In this document: positions 32,872-44,222 of the stretch, in pieces | Layout: each line of letters begins with the position of its first letter | Position numbering within the stretch: the stretch's first letter is position 1 | From: Fallopia convolvulus | Lineage: Eukaryota; Streptophyta; Magnoliopsida; Caryophyllales; Polygonaceae | Assembly (NCBI GenBank): GCA_964016875.1 | Contig: OZ024733.1 | Location: 23,045,324-23,109,323 of the forward strand | Direction: 5' to 3' | Length of the DNA stretch: 64,000 bases | Notes under the pieces: model-generated | Seen by the model: the letters and a program-made list of their open reading frames with translations, nothing else | The model's database searches: none | Told to the model about the DNA's origin: nothing | Translations under genes and position numbers: made by a program

Positions 32872-34050
32872 AATTCCTCCTTTTGATGGTGACAAACACC
32901 TCTATTCCTGCTCAAAAACTTAAAAGGCCAAACATCGACAATATAGATAATAAACACAAATTCTCTAAAAAGTTCCCCCTAAGTTGGATAACCTGCTTGG
33001 CATTCAATATTAACTTCCCCCTTTTTATCTATCTCCAGCCTTTTCTCCCTTTTGGCATCATCAAAAAGAATACTCAGAATAATCAAGTAATAGAATAATC
33101 ATAAAAGGGTAAGCCATAGAAGTCAACAAAAGTTACAAACACCAAACCACAACAAGATACGATATAATCTTAACCAAGCAAGCATGAAAAAGTCAAAACA
33201 CACACATGAAACCGAAGAGATAATTTCTGTGAGAGGGTAGATGTGCTAGGGAAAATAGAAAGGAGATGGATGTTGGCGACTCAAGCTAAGTCAAAGACTC
33301 AAGCATATCAGCAAGTGCACCACAAATATTATAGGAGTTGCCCAACCTTTTCTAGAAGCAAAGTGCAAACCATCTTCTTCCACCATTGTGTTGCCCATAT
33401 TAACATCATCAAAGGCAACTTCTTTTCTAGCACCCTTTGACACCCATTGGTTACCAACTAGCTTGTAACCCAATTTTTTTTTTGGTGTCATGGTTCAAAT
33501 TCCTCACAAATTTACCTTCCCCCTCAGCCTCATAAACCTCATGGTATTCCAGATTTTTTTTTAACAACGCATTTGAGTGGCATATTTTTTCTTCTAGAGA
33601 TTTCCAAAATAAAACACAGGTAGTCAACGTTCCCCAGCTACACAAAGTTCCCGACGTCCACAAGGTTCCCCACCTAGACAAGGTTCCTCACATATGTCAC
33701 TGCTCTAAACTATCACCGAGTTGCCAACATCCACAACAAGAGAATACACCTGGTTCTTTGGGGTGATGCACCGGAGGTGCCAAAGAGAACCAGGGAAAGA
33801 ATATATTTAATGTGGATTTGTCAATCATGTAGATAAGTCTCCGTTTTAATCAAGAAACACAAAAATAAGCTCATAGAGACTCCCTAACATGATAGGCTTG
33901 TGTAGGCTATAGAATCAACTGTCATTTGTGCTTGTAATGAGGGTTAGAAACATCGGGTTTGATTCTTTTGGGATCAAAGAGAGGTTTCAAGACGCATTAA
34001 GAACATTACTCAAGAAGCAAGAGTTAGAGACAAAAAGATATGCATGGTTC
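32872..34050 (-). other. 3' noncoding region, right arm (first part)
   Basis: This is the inverse of 31640-32818, with the same polypurine tracts and the same scrambled extra-ORF remnant (33291-33690). It continues beyond the MITE as 34546-34690. Confidence 0.7.
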
Positions 34051-34538
34051 CAGTGTTCTAAAAAACGCTAGGCGGAGGCTAGGCGGTGGGCTGGGGCCTA
34101 GCGCCTAGACGGTTAGGTGAGGGCCTAGGCAGGATCTGGGCGGATTAGGCGGATTGGTATGATTTTTTTTATATAGGATTATTATTTGTAATTGGTAAGA
34201 ATATATAAATAAAGAATAATGCTATTATAATGTCTCTGTATAAATTCAAGCATAGAGCCTTCTTTGAGTCCACCCAAGCTACTAAGAAGGCTGCCTAGCC
34301 CGCCTAGAAGGTCGCCCAGCCCGCCTAGAAGGCCGCCCAACCCGCCTAACCCGCCCAGCCCGCCTAGCTTGCACAACTTTCCTAGCCCGCCCAGCCCGCC
34401 TAGGCACCCGCCTAGGCGCCCACCCAACCCGCCTAGGCGCCCGCCTAGCCACCCAAAACACCACCTAGGGTGAAATCGGGACGGTGGACCACCACCCAGC
34501 GCCTAGGCCGCCTAGGCGGCCTCCATTTTGTTGAAGTG
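34051..34538. mobile_element. MITE (hAT-like), CTAGGCG-rich
   Basis: This 488-bp insertion starts CAGTGTTCTAAAAAACGC and is packed with GCCTAGGCGG words. It is flanked by ATGGTTC at 34044-34050 and 34539-34545. The uninterrupted site exists in the left palindrome arm at 31621-31640. Termini CAGTG/CACTT and a 7-8-bp duplication suggest hAT. Confidence 0.88.
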
Positions 34539-34545
34539 ATGGTTC

Positions 34546-34890
34546 TTAAGTTGGTAACATTGAATCATTCAAGACTTAAACACCTTAAAATCATGAGACT
34601 ATTGAATCATAAAAAGAGTATATAATCTAGCCAATCATCGAGGAAACATGGATAGGAAAATATATTTAGTTAAGGGAAATCATACCTAGCTCCATGCGGA
34701 ATTACTCGAAGGGTTCCCGATTCAAAGCCTTTGTGAATATATCTACACGTTGGTCACTTGTTCTACACAACCTCATCTTCAGTGATAGCTTTTTCACTAG
34801 AATTTTCGGAATCATACTCTTCATGCTGTTGAGTACTTCCACCAGCATCACCACCATCCTCTTCTTGATCATGCACATTCGAATCTTCAG
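34546..34890 (-). pseudogene. Fused pol remnant with RNase H tail, right arm
   Basis: This is the inverse counterpart of 31259-31630. RVDIFTKALNREPFE is readable on the minus strand near 34702-34750; the upstream linker has drifted. It is non-functional. Confidence 0.7.
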
Positions 34891-35199
34891 AGTTAGGAAC
34901 TTCAGCAATGTTCACAACTTCAATTTCTTTTTCCGGTTGACAACTTCAGAATCATTTTTTTTAATCACTTCTCATGATTTCTTTTCACTTCAAAACCTTC
35001 TCTAGCTTGTTTCACCTATTTCTTGTACATCTTGTACCCTTCAACTCTTTCTTTGAATCTTTGCCCTTGTTTTTTAAGGTAAAATTACCTCCATTTTGTT
35101 GAAGTGAGATAACCTTCCCTGTACTACTCATCACACGGCTAAACATGAATTATAAAAACCAAGGGAAGCCACCTCTCACTCACATCTGCAAGGTAAATG

Positions 35200-37130
35200 T
35201 CAGTTTCTTCGAACCCAGAGTTGTTTAACAACTCCTCTAGGTTGGGCAACATATGAATAATTTTGACAACAAGCATGGCTATTTGCAGAAGAGTTCACAT
35301 GGATCTGATTATTAGCATAGGAATTTTCATGATTCGACTGACTCCACCACCTAGCTTTTTCATCATCTTGAACCTTTTTCCTACACTCATATTGGTAGTG
35401 GCCAACCTTGCCACAATACCAACACGCTCTATGAGATTTTAGACCAACATTCTTGTTATGCATGGGATACACATGTTTGTTTCTAGTAAGAGCATAAGAA
35501 TTGATTTGTGAAGGTTTAGGATTCTGAACATGGTTATTCCACACGTTGTGCACCTTCTGACCAGAGTACCAGAGTTGCTTACCTTTATCCGGGTTGGCCA
35601 CCCCAGATGTGGAACAAGTCGCGTTGTTATTGCACATGGGGGTTTTACCCTTGGACTTGGGGGAAACATTTACTAGTACTTTGATTATTTGGTGTACTTG
35701 TGTACCCAATTACATGTCTTTGCTTCACAAATTTCTTTGGATACTCTTTCTTGACATCAACAACTTGATTAGCAACACTTTCATCAACCAATTTCTTTTT
35801 CTTGAATTCATCGTCCAGTTTTAGTTTTTCAAAGTCACTTGATATCTTAGCATTCCCTAATTTCAACATGATTTTTTCACCTTCTAGGTTAGTGACTTTC
35901 TTTTCTAAGTTCTCAACTTCACTTTTCAGACCGGTACAAGTGTTGCACACATATGAAGTAGAAACAAACAACACCTTTTCTAATTCAATGACTTTATCAA
36001 ACCAAACTTTATTATCATCAATTAAATTAGAAATAGTATCATTTTCTCTTCTAAGGTTTCACTAAGTTCACAAACCTTAGTTCCCAACTTCTCAATAATG
36101 GACAACAATTGTTCTCTAGACTTATTAGACAAAATAGAGGAGATTTCAGTGTCACATACCTCTCTTGAAGAGTCTTCAACTTTTGTCATGAGACACACTC
36201 CATTTGGTTTAGAATCTGCCCAAGTTGCAAACATTGAACACTTGCTTTTCTCATCTTTCTTCTTCAAACATTGTCTTGCAAAGTGTCCCATACCTTGGCA
36301 ATGGTAGCACACAACATCTTCAGACGGTTGTGTCGTACCTTTGTTGCACTTCCCCAACCTCTTCATTGCTCTAGCCATGAGTGCAACATCGTCATCAACA
36401 TCAACTTGATCTTCTTCAGTTTGTGCGAGATCAAAAGCTTTTTCCACTTTCAAGTTAATGTCAGTTCCAAAACGATCATCTCGCCTTTTCTTGATTCCAT
36501 CATACATGGTCAACTTCCCAATGACATCCTCCAAGGTGAGTGACTTGGTCTCACTATTAGTTAGCAATGTAGCAGCAGCTTCGTTCCATTTTGAGTTGAG
36601 CCCTTGGATCAGTTTGCTAACTTGCTTCCATTGAGGAAGCTTTTCTCCAAGAAACTCAAGTTGGCTAATCACAGCCTGAAATCTTGAGTGATAGTCACTC
36701 AAGGATTCATTAGTTCCTTGACTTATTCCCTCATATTCACATTCCAAACTAATGATGCGGTCCTTCTTCACATCATCGTTTCCTTGATGAAGTCGTTTGA
36801 GAGCATCCCAAATTTCTTTGGCCGTCTTGTAGTGAATGACTTTCTTCAAGTCTCCAAGAGATAAAGCATGATAGAGAACCTTCTTTGCACGAGCATTTTT
36901 CACCAACTTCTTGAAGTCTGCGTCATTGTAGTCCTCCTTCTTCACCTCCTTCCCATCAGTAGTGAGAAAGGTTTCAGGACCAATCTCAATCACTTTCCAT
37001 AGTCGGCCATCAAGGGAACATACGTGGGTTTCCATTTGCTCAACCCATCAATCATATTCTCCTGGATTGAGCATTGGCGGTTTCCAAAACGAGTCGATGA
37101 TCATGGTGCTCTTTGAACTCATCTTTCCTT
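35200..37130 (-). pseudogene. gag: Sirevirus-like Gag, right arm, broken
   Basis: The start lies near 37125. An in-frame stop just before VEQMETHVCSL truncates the N-terminus, after which the frame is open from 37035 to 36022. That stretch includes UBN2 and the knuckle CYHCQGMGHFARQC, and is longer than in the left arm. A frameshift near 36045 leads to the coiled-coil part (35645-35974) and then the second knuckle CWYCGKVGHYQYEC (35200-35709). Its lesions differ from those in the left arm. Confidence 0.85.
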
Positions 37131-37181
37131 CAAAACAATAAGTACTAAAACAAATCTAGAGCCAAGGCTTTGATACCAAAT

Positions 37182-38268
37182 TGTAGGATCGTTAGTACTT
37201 CTAGGTCGTTGACCTAGCCAACGTCGCCAACCTGGTCAAGGTTGTCGACTTAGACAAAGTCAGCAACCTGAGTGCATACGCAGCGAAAATTTAATTTAAC
37301 AGAAAATACTTACTTGACACACCAATATTTATAGTGGAAACACTTGATTGATGAACTCTATCAATCAAGAGTGAAAACCACTCCCTTCCAAGTTCTCTCT
37401 TGGAAGGATTAAAAGCCGTAGCTTGCTTTATTGATCTTTTGGATTGTTTACAAGAACACCATGGATCTAGAACTACTTCCCAAGCACTCTAGAACTCATT
37501 GTGAACCGAGTAACCACTACCCTCAACCCGTCTAACAAGCCTATGTCTCTCCGAACTCGCCACTCGATCGAATCCCACGAACGAGTCACTCTATCTTTTC
37601 TCTTTCACAAATATGGAGTATGATCTCGTGGTTTTTCCTCTCTTAATATGCAATATCAACTCACTCATTTTCTAACCTAATAACCACGAATTATATAGGC
37701 TACCACACTAGGGTTTAGAGAAATATTACTTCCTTTATTAATTAAGGGAGATAATATAAATCTAATCCTTACAAATCTTCCTAAGGATAAAATAAATATT
37801 ACAATAAACAAACTCCTTAGGGCTTAAGCTAGATCCACGTCCTTTCTTGTTTTGAGAAGATTATTTCCTTAACCGAACTGATCTGATATCTCGCGCAATC
37901 TTCGCACGCGTTTTCAGTCTACCTTCCTGTCAGGTCGGGGACCTGGCTCACGTCGACGACCATCTCACGTCGGCAACCTGGATCACGTTGGCGACCTGTT
38001 TCACAGACTCGAGGTCGACCACCTGACATGCATAGGTCGGGGACGTGGCTCACGTTGACGGCCTATTTTGCAACATCGAAGTTGGCCACCTCACTTGCGT
38101 AAGTTGAGGACCTATCAAAGTCTTGAGCTCACATTCTACCAACTCTTTTATTCCGTCTTGGTTCACATGTTCGCGACTTCTCACATGTCCACGACTTCAT
38201 AGAAGAATCCATGTTGTCAACTTCCTTCAAGTTTGGAACCATCAAAATCAAAGCTTCACTTTCTAACA
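37182..38268 (-). repeat. Sirevirus-like LTR, right arm
   Basis: This 1087-bp LTR is inverted relative to 27821-28908. It has a primer-binding site on its inner side (minus strand, TTTGGTATCAAAGCC). It ends at 38268 next to CACACA. Confidence 0.9.
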
Positions 38269-39434
38269 CACACATATAAAGAGAAAATCATATTGTGGAA
38301 GAAAAACAAAAAGATGTTATATTAAAGTTAGATTAAAGCAACTAAATCAGTATATCTTATTCCATTCAACAATAAAAAAATAAAAGACATCAAGCAAAGC
38401 AACATTGGTATGCTATACTTCCTTTGCATCTCAGGCACTCAGCAACTAAGCAACATTGATAAAGCAACTAAATCAGTATATCATGTCCCACTATCAATAG
38501 CATATTAGCATTCTTGTTCCAATGTTCCATACTTCCATTCCATCTCATGCACTCAGCAAACTTAAGTGAGTCTAACAGTTGCAACAGTCTAACATCAAAC
38601 TTAAACTTAAACGAGTCTAACAATTAAAAGACCTTAACTCAGCAAACTCAGCATACTTCCACACAATCTAACAGTTGCAAAAATAAAACAACTTCAATTT
38701 CCAGATCTGAGACACACTTACAAGGCCAAACTCATGAGAAAGAAAAAAATGAGTGAAATGTAAGCACTAAGCACGCAAGTCAACAACCTACACCAACAGT
38801 GTCTCGAGTGAAATGCAAGCAGACAGGTGAAATGCGAGTAGGCTGCAGCATTTCGTTCGAAAAAACTTACGGGCGGAATGTCTCAAGAGAGGTGGCTAGC
38901 CAGCGAGGAGAAGAGAAGTCATTGGCGTCGGCGAGGAGTAATGTGTTCGGACGTCCGATGACTTGAGGAGGCTAGTCGGGGAAGATTACCGGTGTGAGTA
39001 GTGAACCTGGTCCTCAACAGAGTGTCGACTGTCGACTGGAGAAGATGACCTTCAATCGCCGGGGAAGATGAGTCAGATGAGATGATCGGGGAAGATGACT
39101 CGAGAGAGGAGCGGAACGACGCTTTTATTTGCTCTGGAGTCTGGAGAAGTTGAGAGAGGAGGAGGCCTAGCGGCGCTCTTTGGCTCCTTCAATTTTAGAG
39201 TTAGGAATGAATAGGAAGTTTATATATTAGGGGATTTAGGGATATAAAATATTAATTTTTATTAATATATAATAATAGAATCTAGGTGAGCGGGTCGGGT
39301 CGGGTCGTTATAGGGGTCAACCGAACCCGAACCCGAAACCATACCCGATCGCCCAAAAACCGTTTCTACCTGCCTTTTATCGGTTTTTCACCTGTTTTTT
39401 CGGGTCAGTTTCACCCGTATTGCCATGCCTACCC
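38269..39434 (-). mobile_element. hAT-like 5' terminal region; rest without recognisable gene
   Basis: The right edge, read on the minus strand, begins TAGGCATGGCAATACGGGT. CCCGAAAAAACAGG and repeated CGGGT/GACCC words follow, close in style to the terminus at 12091. GA-rich leader-like sequence (38870-39180) follows inward. No transposase is present at 38269-38860; that stretch shows only AT-rich sequence with repeated CTAACAGT/CTCAGCAA words. Confidence 0.5.
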
Positions 39435-39620
39435 CCAGGTTTCCCTGACCATAATAATACATGCATTGTGCAGATTGTTCATCTTCATTACTTCATAATG
39501 TTTATATTCCTAAACTTTATTAAATCCTTCATACGAACAAACTCAACATTACCACCTTTAAAATACAGCTCAATCCTCCAATTTCTACAAGTAAAATTCC
39601 GAGCCAAGACACAAGGTATC

Positions 39621-40394
39621 TGTTAGAAAAACTAAGGCTTTGATTTTGATTGTTCCAAACGTCTGTCACGTGATCGACCTCGAGTCTGCAAACAGAGTCG
39701 CCAACGTCAGTCAGGTTGCCGACGTGAGTTGAGAGCAAACATAGAAGATCTTGAAGATGCGTGTGATATTGAAGATTTGGATAAGATATTCTTGTTTTAG
39801 AAAAGATCTTTCTATGAAAGGATAGCAAGCCGCCGATTACCTTTGCCCTAAGCCATATATCTTTGTATCTTATTTTATGCTTATGATGATACTTGTAAAG
39901 ATAGAAAAGTATTATCTTTCCATAACCGAATTGGAAGATAATATTTTTTCTAATCTGACCTAGTTTTTGTGTATTTAATCTAGGCTTTAGGTTAGAACAT
40001 ACACAAACTCAATACTCTACTTGTGAAACAAAGAAAAAGGTTGTTCGAAAGAAAGAAAGGAGAGACGTAGGCTTGTTAGTTGGTTGAGAGTTGTGGTTAC
40101 TCGGTTCACAAGAGTTCTAGTGTAATTGGGAAGTAGGACTACTCTCGGGGTGTTCTTGTAATCGGATTCAAAAGTATCAATAATTTCAAGCTACGGCTTT
40201 CAATCATTCCAAGCGAGAACTTGTAAGGGAGTGGTTTTCACACTTGATTAACTGAGTTCGTTGATCAAGTGTTTCCACTATAAAAATCCTTGTGTTCAAG
40301 TAAGTCTTTCTTGTAGTTTAATTTCCACTGCATTTACTTAAAAGGTCGACGACTTAGTTGAGGTCGGCGACCTAGACGTAATAACGATCCTACA
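39621..40394 (+). repeat. Sirevirus-like LTR, second subfamily, complete
   Basis: This 774-bp LTR runs from TGTTAGAAAAACTAAGG to CCTACA. A primer-binding site, TTGGTATCAGAGCC, begins at 40396. The shared CpG modules are fewer than in the first subfamily. Confidence 0.85.
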
Positions 40395-40451
40395 CTTGGT
40401 ATCAGAGCCTTGGCTCTAGATCTGTTTTATTACTTCATATCTACAGGAAAG

Positions 40452-41970
40452 ATGACTTCGAAAAACACGGCCATCAATGATTCATTTTGGAAGCCACCAG
40501 CGCTAAGGCCAATGAGTATGATTGGTGGGTCAAGCAAATGGAGACACACATATGCTCTCTCAATGGACAACTCTAGAAGGTTATCAAGATGGGTCTTGAA
40601 ACCTTTCTTACTGGCTGATAGAAAGGAAGAGAAAAAGAAGGAGAACTACAGTGATGCTGACTTCAAGAAGTTGGATAAGAATGCCCATGCTAAGAAGGTT
40701 CTCCATCATGCTCTATCCCTTGGTGATTTGAAGAAAGTCGTTCAACACAAAATGCCCTAAGAAATTTGGGATGCTCTCAAACGACTTCACCGAGGAAACA
40801 ATGATGTAAAGAAGGACCGCATCATAACACTGGAAAGGAAGTATAAAGGAATGAGTCAAGAGAAGAATGAAGCCTTAGGTGACTATCACTCAAGATTTCA
40901 AGCAGTGGTTAGTCAACTTGAGTTTCTTGGTGAGAAACTTCCTCAATGGAAGCAAGTTAGCAAACTGATCCAAGGGCTCAACTCAAAATGGAATGAAGTT
41001 TCTGCTACATTGCGAACCAACAGTGAGATCAAGTCACTCACTTTGGAGGACGTCATTGGAAAATTGAACATGTATGGAGGAATCAAGCAAAGCCAAGACG
41101 ATCGCTTTGAAACTGACAAGGTCCAGAACATTGACTTGAAAGTGGAAAGAGCATTTGATCTTGCTCAGACTGAAGAAGATCAAATTGATGGTAATGATGA
41201 GGTAGCACTCATAACAAGAGCTATGAAGAGGCTTTGATACTGCAACAAAGCTCCTTCAAAAGGTTTTGAACCAGTCAAATACATGAAGGGTGTTATATAC
41301 TACCATTGCTCAAGAAAAGGACACTTCGCTAGAAACTATGTCAAAAAGAAGTCTGAAGGTGACAAAAGTGCTATGTTGGCCACCGGGGATGACTCTGGTG
41401 TTGAAGATGACACAAGTAAACAAGAAGAAGTTTGTCTCATGGCTGTTGACTCTCCTAAAGTGGTAGAAAATTCTGAACTTTCATCTATTTTGTCCAATAA
41501 AACCAAAAAACAGTTGTATACTCTCATTGAGAAGTTGGGAACCCAAGTTACCGAACTCAGTGAAAAACTTGAAGAAAAAGAAGATATCATCTCTAACTTA
41601 ATGGATGACAACCAAGGTTGGTCTATAAAATGCGTTAAGTTAGAAAAGGAATCTTCTGTTTCAGAATCTTTGGCGTGTAAAACTTGTGATAACCTTAAAG
41701 CTGAAGTGGACAACCTAGATAAGAAAGTAAAAAAATCTAGAAGGAGAAAATCTTATGTTAAAACTTAATAATGCTAAGTTAATTAACGACATGGAAAAGG
41801 AAAAAGCAAGTAAAGAGATTAAAAAGAAAAAGTGGATAGAAGAGTTTGTTGCTAAAAAGGCTTCTGAGGATTATGCAAAGACCTTTGTGAGGTCAAGACC
41901 CGGACTTGGATATTCCTACGTGCCAAAAGAATCGAAAATCATGTGTCCTCCTAAGCCTAAGGGTCACACA
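40452..41970 (+). pseudogene. gag: Sirevirus-like Gag, second subfamily, broken
   Basis: MTSKNTAINDSFWKPPA starts the Gag, with an early frameshift. Then come the UBN2 block (AKKVLHHALSLGDLKKV), a stop near 40758, YHSRFQAVVSQLEFLGEKLPQWK, a stop at 41237, and a knuckle in which both the first and last Cys are replaced by Tyr (YYHCSRKGHFARNY, about 41296-41337). A coiled-coil region and a Lys-rich end follow. Coding is lost near 41970 at an LTR fragment of another family. Confidence 0.82.
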
Positions 41971-42149
41971 CCCGCTTTGTTTTCCTTAGTTTCCCTAGTT
42001 TTAGAATTACAATCCACCACCCCCCCCATCTTTGTTACTTCTTTGAGTTGATAATAGTAATTACTTGGAATCCAAGTTTCCCTTGGGTTCGACCCCGACT
42101 TACCGACTATGCTAGTTGAGTAACTAGGGATTTAATTTTGATTTGGCAT
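41971..42149 (+). repeat. Ty3/gypsy LTR-end fragment
   Basis: CCCTTGGGTTCGACCCCGAC and a following TTTGGCATCAACG resemble the LTR end and primer-site region of gypsy elements, compare 22265-22400 on the minus strand. It separates Gag from the extra ORF in this copy. Confidence 0.5.
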
Positions 42150-43075
42150 CAACGATTTTCAGTCAGTCAGTTATGCTTCTCGTCGCCTTTGAAACTGCAA
42201 ACCAAGCCCAAACCCCTCTCATGCTCAAAGCCCCTCGAACATCCCAATCTCAAGAGCTTGGCTAATCTTCCCACCATCCAACCGAAAATCCCAAAATTCC
42301 TCAAGAATCTCCAAAAATCCAAGCCTCTCAAGAAAATCTCCCACTCTGCTCTCCAAAATCCCTCCCCAATTCTCCAATTTCAAAAGAGAAAGAGCAAGTT
42401 GAGGGGGAATATATGCTAGGGATCGAAAATCCCAAAACACAAGACATGCAAGAAGATTTTGACTTCGTACAAGATGTGGTTCACTCAATTGAGGCCATGG
42501 ACACTCAATAACAAGAAAAGGAACCAGTCTCCGCGGAGAAGACAACCACTGTTCCCTTGGCTCTGCTCTTAAACTTATCGTGTCTGCTTCTAGGGTTAAG
42601 TCAAAGGAAGAAATTGCTAGACAATTGTTTAAGTCTTCTGAAAAATTTGATGAGGAAGATGTCATTATAACTAAGGAATTAAGGAAACCTAAGACTACGG
42701 GTTCGAGTATTAAGGTCACTGGTAAAAGAGGAAGGGAAGTAAATCCCACTCTTGTTGGTTCTGAGGGTGGAGACTCTGTTATGTCTAAGAAATCTGAAAG
42801 GGGAAAGAAAAGCAAAAAGGCTCCTACAAGAGCAAGTGGACGACTCGCTGCAAGTGGGAAACCTAGGAAGTCTAGTGTGGACAACAAAGGTGAACGGGGA
42901 ACTAACATGGATGTGCGTGAATTTGTGAAGCAACCCATCATGGACGATGAGTTCATCGAGTCTACTGGGTTAAAGGGTGTTTCTAAATTGTTGTCGTTCC
43001 AAGGCTGGGATAATTTCTTAAAGGAAGAAGAAAGTTTCAATCCAGGGTTGGGATCATTTGGCCCTTGATTTCTTT
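42150..43075 (+). pseudogene. Extra ORF of Sirevirus-like element, second copy, truncated
   Basis: In successive frames it matches the minus-strand ORF at 25951-27759. The N-terminal PLMLKAPRTSQSQE block has stops, SIEAMDTQ ends in a stop at 42509, then an open frame runs from 42580 to 43068. That frame has KSKEEIARQLF, a Lys/Arg-rich NLS-like region, and DDEFIESTGLKGVSKLLSF. It is cut after FNPGLGS. The longer minus-strand ORF across it (42225-43115) is a shadow. Because it follows gag in the same orientation, this copy fixes the ORF's order in the element. Confidence 0.75.
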
Positions 43076-43129
43076 GCCAAGTTGTGACCCCCAGTGTGGT
43101 TTCCGCATTCACCATCGTGAATGTCTATA

Positions 43130-44216
43130 TCTCCACTTCATTTTCTTTTACACAACTAGCGTATAATCCTGAGGACATCCATTTCAACAAAATGTTATCT
43201 TTAATTGCAAAAGTGGATGCTTTTATCTTAAGTTGGCGAGCAACTTCTTTATCTTCAGGTAGAATTCCTTCTTGCAACAATCTTATGAAAGGCGCCACGC
43301 ACGAAGGTGATGTGTCATCTTCTCAAATCTCTAACATGTCGACATCTTTGCTGATTGAAGGTGCATCCAGATGCAAGAACGAGATTTTTTTCATATTCTC
43401 CAGAGGAGATTGTTGATCCAAGGTTGGCTAAGGAGTCTGCCTATGTATTAGCATCTTGAGGCACTTTCTTTATTTGAAAATGTTGAAATTTTTTGATAAT
43501 GTTTTGAACCTTCTACAAGTATGTAGTCATCTTCGAATCTTTGGCAGCATAGGAACATGTTACTTGATTTACAATGAGTAATGAATCACAAATTACCTCA
43601 ATTTCTTGTATGTTCAAACTTTGAAGACAGTTAATATAATCCTGCTATAAGTGCTCCGTATTCCGCCTCGTTGTTCGTTGCCTTGAATGTATATCGCACG
43701 GCTTGGGCTATCCTATCCCCCTGTGGCGACTTTAGTACTACCACAGACCAACTCCGACTTGGTTAGAAGCCCCATCTGTATGTAGTAACCACCTTCCAGA
43801 TGGTAACATTTTTCCCACTTGCATTCTTTCCTGCTCGTCATCACCAGGTGGGCTAGGAGTATAGTCAGCCATAAAATCTGCCAAAGCCTGCGACTTCATT
43901 GATGTCATGGGTTCGTAGTTGACATCATATTCGCTCAAGTGTATCAACCACCTAACGAGTCGATCTGACTATTCTACATAACACTCTTCATTGGAAAGTT
44001 AGTTCTCAAAATTATGAAATGACTCTCAAAGTAAGGTCGCAACTTAATCGAATCCATACCTAGGGCAAGTACAAGTTTCTCAACAGGAGAGTACCTCGTT
44101 TTAGCATCCAATAAGGTTTTACTTACATAGTAAATCAGGACTTGATCTCCATCTTCCTCACGACTGAGTAACACGCTGACTGTGACTTCTGTGACGACCA
44201 AATACAAGTACAACAC
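43130..44216 (-). pseudogene. gypsy RNase H and pre-integrase linker
   Basis: YYVSKTLLDAKTRYSPVEKLVLAL (43974-44216) and SQALADFMADYT ... WLLHTDGASNQVGVGL (43738-43947) mark RNase H of the plant gypsy type. A later frame at about 43150-43320 shows LQEGILPEDKEVARQLKIKA and ILLKWMSSGLYASCV, the conserved linker before integrase. Frames are broken at 43970 and within 43320-43740. Confidence 0.78.
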
Positions 44217-44222
44217 CTCCCC

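Larger units (their letters stand above)
27821..38268. mobile_element. Two Sirevirus-like elements fused tail to tail (10.4-kb palindrome)
   Basis: Left arm, plus strand: LTR, primer-binding site, gag, last part of RNase H, polypurine region, first 20 bp of a 3' LTR. Right arm, minus strand: the same series in reverse, ending in an LTR at 38268. Arms are about 5.0 and 4.9 kb, discounting a 495-bp MITE insertion in the right arm. Each arm has its own nonsense mutations. Both lack protease, integrase and most of RT, so they share the same internal deletion. No target duplication is seen at the outer ends. Confidence 0.88.

Noticed and set aside
34182..34473. Gly/Leu-rich and Pro/Ser-rich ORFs
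   Set aside because: They are low-complexity reading of the CTAGGCG-rich MITE in three frames.
27821..38268. Palindrome as a pure assembly artefact
   Set aside because: The arms differ by independent nonsense mutations, indels and a MITE with its own TSD present in one arm only. An artefact would give identical arms. Long-read confirmation is still the decisive test.
42225..43115. 296-codon minus-strand ORF
   Set aside because: It lies antisense to the extra ORF of the Sirevirus-like element, whose sense frames match 25951-27759; the antisense frame has no domain.
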